Source of the DNA: Brenneria salicis ATCC 15712 = DSM 30166
Lineage (GTDB): Bacteria > Pseudomonadota > Gammaproteobacteria > Enterobacterales > Enterobacteriaceae
Reading direction: 5' to 3'
DNA: 64,000 bases
NCBI RefSeq assembly: GCF_003315515.1
Contig: NZ_QNRY01000002.1
Span: forward strand, 62,001-126,000
Below are positions 58,925 through 64,000 of the stretch, in pieces. Both the position numbers and the translations under genes were made by a program. Every line of letters begins with the position of its first letter. Positions within the stretch are counted from its first letter, which is position 1. The notes under the pieces were generated by a model. It made no database searches. It had not been told where the DNA came from and was given only the letters and a program-made list of their open reading frames with translations.

Positions 58925-61621
58925 TTATTTCTGTAAACGACCGTGGCATTGCTTATACTTTTTACCCGATCCGCAAGGACAAGGATCGTTGCGGCCAATT
59001 TTACGATCGGCATGCACCGGGGCAGCGGCATCCAGGTTCTCTTCTTCCTGATGACTCAGTTGCTGCTGGCGAGCCAGACGCTCAGCATCTTCACGGCGTT
59101 GCTGTTCCAGAGCTTCAATCTCTTCCGGCATGCGAACCTGCACTTTACTCAATGTGCTAATCACTTCATATTTCAATGATTCCAACATAGCCGCAAACAT
59201 TGAGAACGACTCACGTTTGTATTCCTGTTTGGGGTCCTTCTGGGCATAACCACGCAGATGAATACCCTGACGCAGATAATCCATCGCCGCCAGATGCTCC
59301 TTCCAGAGCGAATCCAGTGTTTGCAACATCACGCCTTTCTCGAAGTTGCGCATGACTTCGCTGCCCACGATCGCTTCTTTGCGCTGATACATGTCGATCG
59401 CCTGTTGGAAAATACGCTCGCGCAGCGTTTCTTCATGCAACTCTGGTTCTTTATCCAACCACGCTTTAATCGGCATATCCAGGTCAAAATCATTTTTCAG
59501 ACGCTGTTCCAGACCTTCCGTATCCCACATTTCTTCCAGAGACTGTGGCGGAATATAGCTGTCGATGGTCACCTTGAATACATCTTCACGAATGCTGTTG
59601 ATAGTCTCACTGATATCAGAAACATCCAGCAATTCATTACGCTGAGTATAAATTGCCCGACGTTGATCGTTGGCGACATCATCATACTCAAGCAATTGCT
59701 TACGAATATCGAAGTTACGGCTTTCCACTTTACGCTGCGCGTTGGCGATTGCTTTGGTGACCCAGGGGTGCTCAATCGCCTCGCCCGGTTTCATCCCAAG
59801 CTTACGCATCATGTTGGACACGCGATCGGAGGCAAAGATACGCATTAACGCATCCTCCATCGACAGATAGAAACGAGAAGACCCCGGATCCCCCTGACGA
59901 CCGGAACGACCACGTAACTGGTTATCGATACGGCGGGATTCATGCCGCTCAGTACCGATGATATGCAAACCACCCGCTGCCAGCACCGCATCGTGACGCT
60001 CCTGCCAGGCCGCCTTGATTGCCGCGATTTGTTGTTCATCCGGGTTTTCCAGATGGTCGATTTCAGCCTGCCAGCTACCGCCCAGCACAATATCCGTACC
60101 ACGACCGGCCATGTTGGTGGCAATGGTGACCGCGCCGCTCTGACCGGCCTGAGCGACAATGTCCGCTTCCATCGCATGGAATTTAGCGTTCAACACGCTA
60201 TGCTTAATGTCCGCTTTTTCCAGCGCATGAGAAATCACCTCCGATTTCTCAATGGAAATCGTCCCTACCAGAACAGGCTGACCTTTTTCGGTACGCTCTT
60301 TGATATCTTCAATGATCGCATCAATTTTCTCTTGCTCCGTCATATAAACCAGATCGGGCAAATCCTTACGGATCATCGGACGGTTGGTCGGGACAACAAT
60401 CGTATCCAACTTATAAATGGAACTGAACTCAAACGCTTCGGTATCCGCCGTACCGGTCATCCCGGCAAGTTTTTCATATAGACGGAAATAGTTCTGGAAC
60501 GTGATGGAAGCCAGCGTCTGGTTTTCGTTCTGAATCGTCACATGCTCTTTCGCTTCCACCGCCTGATGCAGACCATCAGACCAGCGACGCCCCTGCATGG
60601 TACGGCCAGTGTGCTCATCAACGATGATGACTTCACCGTCTTTGACGATGTAATCCACATCACGGGTAAACAGTACATGAGCACGCAACGCGGCGGTCAC
60701 GTGGTGCATCAGCATGATGTTCGTCGGCGAGTACAACGATTCGCCTTCGTCCATGATGCCTTCTTTAACCAGCAACTCTTCGACCAGCACCAGACCGCGT
60801 TCGGTAAGGTTAACCTGGCGGGATTTCTCATCAACGGAAAAGTGGCCTTCACCGTGGAACGTATCGGAATCCTCTTTTTCCTGACGGATCAGGTGAGGGA
60901 TGATCGTGTTCACCCGAGTATAAAGCTCGGAACTGTCTTCGGCAGGGCCAGAAATAATCAGCGGTGTGCGCGCTTCGTCGATCAGAATGGAGTCAACCTC
61001 ATCCACCAACGCATAGTACAATTTACGTTGAACGCGATCTTCCGGGCTGAACGCCATGTTGTCACGAAGATAGTCAAAACCATATTCATTGTTGGTGCCG
61101 TAAGTAATATCCGCCGCGTAAGCTTCGCGTTTCGCAGGGGAAGGCATGCCAGGCAGGTTGATCCCGACGCTCAGGCCGAGGAATTCAAACAGCGGACGGT
61201 TATTTTCGGCGTCACGTTGCGCCAGATAGTCGTTCACCGTTACCACATGTACGCCGCGCCCTGTCAGCGCATTGAGGTAAGCGGGCAAGGTCGCCGTCAG
61301 CGTTTTACCTTCACCGGTGCGCATTTCTGCGATGCAACGCTCGTTCAATACCATCCCGCCGATAAGCTGTACATCAAAATGGCGCATGCCAAATACACGC
61401 TTACTGGCTTCACGAACCACCGCAAAGGCTTCCGGCAACAGGCTCTCCAACGCTTCACCTTTTTCCAGACGAGCGCGAAACTCCGTCGTTTTCGCTTTCA
61501 GTTCTTCATCCGAAAGCGCTTCCATCGCCGGTTCCAGACGGTTAATCACGTCCACGTTTTTGCGCATACGGCGCAAGGTGCGATCGTTACGGCTACCAAA
61601 AATTTTGGTGAGTATATTCAT
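58925..61621 (-). CDS. secA: Preprotein translocase ATPase SecA
   Basis: This motor drives proteins through SecYEG. The 898-residue product has the DEAD motor ([33 protein letters not shown]), the second helicase half ([43 protein letters not shown]) and the C-terminal zinc motif [14 protein letters not shown] that binds SecB. The ATG at 61621 is chosen by alignment ([18 protein letters not shown]). It is preceded by secM, whose stalling exposes the secA ribosome site. Confidence 0.98.
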   Translation of the reverse strand: MNILTKIFGSRNDRTLRRMRKNVDVINRLEPAMEALSDEELKAKTTEFRARLEKGEALESLLPEAFAVVREASKRVFGMRHFDVQLIGGMVLNERCIAEMRTGEGKTLTATLPAYLNALTGRGVHVVTVNDYLAQRDAENNRPLFEFLGLSVGINLPGMPSPAKREAYAADITYGTNNEYGFDYLRDNMAFSPEDRVQRKLYYALVDEVDSILIDEARTPLIISGPAEDSSELYTRVNTIIPHLIRQEKEDSDTFHGEGHFSVDEKSRQVNLTERGLVLVEELLVKEGIMDEGESLYSPTNIMLMHHVTAALRAHVLFTRDVDYIVKDGEVIIVDEHTGRTMQGRRWSDGLHQAVEAKEHVTIQNENQTLASITFQNYFRLYEKLAGMTGTADTEAFEFSSIYKLDTIVVPTNRPMIRKDLPDLVYMTEQEKIDAIIEDIKERTEKGQPVLVGTISIEKSEVISHALEKADIKHSVLNAKFHAMEADIVAQAGQSGAVTIATNMAGRGTDIVLGGSWQAEIDHLENPDEQQIAAIKAAWQERHDAVLAAGGLHIIGTERHESRRIDNQLRGRSGRQGDPGSSRFYLSMEDALMRIFASDRVSNMMRKLGMKPGEAIEHPWVTKAIANAQRKVESRNFDIRKQLLEYDDVANDQRRAIYTQRNELLDVSDISETINSIREDVFKVTIDSYIPPQSLEEMWDTEGLEQRLKNDFDLDMPIKAWLDKEPELHEETLRERIFQQAIDMYQRKEAIVGSEVMRNFEKGVMLQTLDSLWKEHLAAMDYLRQGIHLRGYAQKDPKQEYKRESFSMFAAMLESLKYEVISTLSKVQVRMPEEIEALEQQRREDAERLARQQQLSHQEEENLDAAAPVHADRKIGRNDPCPCGSGKKYKQCHGRLQK

Positions 61622-61726
61622 GACCATAATAGTTTTAATCTCAAAAATGCCACTCATCCAGCGGCTGCACAACATCAAGATGCTGGAGAAAATTTCTACA
61701 GCTATTAATTATCAATAACGTATTTT

Positions 61727-62239
61727 TCAGCGCTGGAAGTGCGGGCCGGCACGAATGCCTTGAATCTGGGCTAGCCAGAGTCCCGTCTGATGACGAGTCG
61801 GGGAAAAAAAGGAAACGCGCCCGGTTTGATGAACGGCGGTGGGGGGTTTTTCTTCACGTGTTAACAGCGCATTAAGCGTCTCCAGCAGCACCAACGAGTG
61901 CGGCTGTAGCTCATCAGCCTGCTGCGCATTAATTTGTTGTGGCGTCGTCAGTGCAAAAGAGAGGTGACGAATGACGGTGCGAATGGCATGCTGATGCCAA
62001 TAGTCCACACCAAAAGACGAACGGCGATGCGCCTCTTTCAGCGCCATGAGATCGGTAAGGCTGAGGGATACGCTATTCGGGCGGATGAAGCTGGATGCGG
62101 AATTTGGCATCGAAGCCAGATCTCGTGCTTCATTCAAACTTGTTGGCAAGCCAAGACCCGCCGCGACCATCCCCAACAGGAGATGCGGCCAGAAATAACG
62201 TCTGCCAAAGTGTCGCCAACGATTTAGAATACCGATCAC
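61727..62239 (-). CDS. secM: Secretion monitor SecM with arrest peptide
   Basis: This 170-residue exported regulator stalls its own ribosome when secretion is slow, raising secA translation. A GTG start at 62239 is chosen: it gives exactly the E. coli length and the matching start (IGILNRWRHFGRRYFWPHLLLGMVA, signal peptide). The conserved VDYWHQHAIRTVIRHLSFA block is present. The arrest motif is LWLAQIQGIRAGP; GIRAGP codons lie at 61742-61759. The phenylalanine five residues before the W in E. coli is H here, and the following I is L. Confidence 0.95.
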   Translation of the reverse strand: MIGILNRWRHFGRRYFWPHLLLGMVAAGLGLPTSLNEARDLASMPNSASSFIRPNSVSLSLTDLMALKEAHRRSSFGVDYWHQHAIRTVIRHLSFALTTPQQINAQQADELQPHSLVLLETLNALLTREEKPPTAVHQTGRVSFFSPTRHQTGLWLAQIQGIRAGPHFQR

Positions 62240-62267
62240 AAGTTTAACGTCCGTCGGAGCCTGATTT

Positions 62268-62795
62268 ATGCGTGATAGTCGCCCACAATCACTGGAGTCC
62301 CTGTTTGATAACGCATCAACGTCGGGCGCGGGTCCACTACGTGATGTACAGCAACGCGCTATCGCCTTGCTAAAACTCAACCGCGCGGTACGCGGGTTGC
62401 TTCCTGCACAATTGCACCCATGGTGCCGCGTAGCAAATTATCGTCAAGGCCTGCTTGTTCTGGAAACCGCCAACGCTAACTGGTTGATGCGGTTACGTTA
62501 TGAACAACCCGCTTTGATCTCTGCATTACGCGCACAAATATTACCATCATTGGCTTCAATCGACATCAGGATTAATCCATCACTCGCCGCAAAAGGGCAT
62601 GAAATCCTGAAAATTCCCCCTGCACTGTCCGGCAACGAGACTCAGAGCAAGCCATTGCGTCAGTTAAGCGAACAAAGCGCGGAAACATTGAGAAGTCTGG
62701 CAGGGCACAGTCCGGAGAAATTACGCAAGATATTAGAACGACTGGCTTCGCTGGCCGGAGAGAGTACCAGTAAAACCAGTCGTAATAAGAAATGA
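62268..62795 (+). CDS. DUF721 / DciA-like protein
   Basis: This 175-residue protein has the DUF721 core (LHPWCRVANYRQGLLVLETANANWLMRLRYEQPALISALR, residues about 46-90), a KH-like fold shared with DciA, the ancestral DnaB loader of many bacteria. The C-terminal helical region differs from typical DciA. It is divergent from secM across 28 bp and convergent with lpxC. Whether it still touches DnaB in an organism that presumably has DnaC is unknown. Confidence 0.8.
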   Translation: MRDSRPQSLESLFDNASTSGAGPLRDVQQRAIALLKLNRAVRGLLPAQLHPWCRVANYRQGLLVLETANANWLMRLRYEQPALISALRAQILPSLASIDIRINPSLAAKGHEILKIPPALSGNETQSKPLRQLSEQSAETLRSLAGHSPEKLRKILERLASLAGESTSKTSRNKK

Positions 62796-62808
62796 CAATA
62801 CTAAGGCG

Positions 62809-63759
<951 letters not shown>

Positions 63760-63828
63760 TTAGTATACACCAGGCTCGGCGGGACAGTTTAGCACAAAGA
63801 GCGGAGATTCCAACGTTATGCGACGCTA

Positions 63829-64000
63829 TTAATCCGCCTGCTTACGCAAAAACGCCGGGATATCCAGATAGTCTGGCTCTTTATTGGTTTGCGGATTCTG
63901 GTCGTTAACCACCTTCGCAACCGGTTTATCCTGAGTCAGCGGCGTCATGCCATGTTGCTGATAGCGATGATCCATCACTGGCTGACTTGACTGTTTATTG
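63829..64000 (-). CDS. ftsZ: Cell division protein FtsZ, C-terminal part (cut by the window edge)
   Basis: About 57 codons of the minus strand end at TAA 63829-63831. The tail DYLDIPAFLRKQAD is the conserved C-terminal peptide that binds FtsA and ZipA, preceded by the flexible linker (MTPLTQDKPVAKVVNDQNPQT). Its position upstream of lpxC matches the enterobacterial dcw cluster. The rest of the gene lies outside the window. Confidence 0.95.
   Translation of the reverse strand, partial: NKQSSQPVMDHRYQQHGMTPLTQDKPVAKVVNDQNPQTNKEPDYLDIPAFLRKQAD

Noticed and set aside
60542-61708. 388-codon plus-strand frame opposite secA
   Set aside because: Antisense shadow of secA with no domain.

Overview
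The window comes from a gammaproteobacterial chromosome of the order Enterobacterales. Gene content, SecM, the pdhR-aceEF-lpd operon and near-collinear E. coli blocks all point there. A soft-rot or plant-associated relative (Pectobacterium, Brenneria, Dickeya or Lonsdalea type) fits best, but the genus is an inference. No rRNA, tRNA, CRISPR array or intact transposase was found.

Layout. (1) 0.4-4.2 kb: a glycerate/sugar-diacid locus on the minus strand (GntP-type permease, glycerate kinase, CdaR-type regulator). (2) 4.6-7.5 kb: lysA with its divergent activator lysR, then a DinI-like gene behind a LexA-like box. (3) 7.7-13.8 kb: an accessory catabolic operon (nitrilase, ABC ATPase, permease, substrate-binding protein, cupin, short-chain dehydrogenase) with a divergent LysR regulator. 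It ends at an eroded tyrosine-integrase remnant directly upstream of dusA, a known island insertion site. (4) 14.1-27.7 kb: a block matching the E. coli dusA-pspG-qorA-dnaB-alr-tyrB-uvrA-ssb order. Inserted in it are a periplasmic PheC-type cyclohexadienyl dehydratase, an Lrp-type regulator, an NRAMP-like transporter behind a sigma-54 promoter, and the stub of a lost 5-oxoprolinase subunit A gene. (5) 27.9-32.0 kb: a CirA-like TonB-dependent receptor, convergent with a two-component system whose sensor kinase carries an in-frame amber codon. (6) 32.3-64.0 kb: a block matching E. coli yacL-acnB-lpd-aceF-aceE-pdhR-aroP-ampE-ampD-nadC-ppdD-hofB-hofC-guaC-coaE-zapD-yacG-mutT-secA-secM-lpxC-ftsZ. 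A chemoreceptor and an MmgE/PrpD gene sit between acnB and lpd, and tsx sits between ampD and nadC.

How the genes work together. The pyruvate dehydrogenase operon is controlled by PdhR through a perfect palindromic box and feeds the TCA cycle with AcnB. SecM monitors secretion and sets SecA synthesis. The ppdD-hofB-hofC genes form a type IV pilus assembly module. pheC, the Lrp-type regulator and tyrB form an aromatic amino acid cluster, and aroP would import the same amino acids, but AroP here appears to lack 15 conserved residues. The least explained parts are the nitrilase/ABC operon and its integrase scar, the interrupted sensor kinase, and the sigma-54-driven NRAMP-like transporter.
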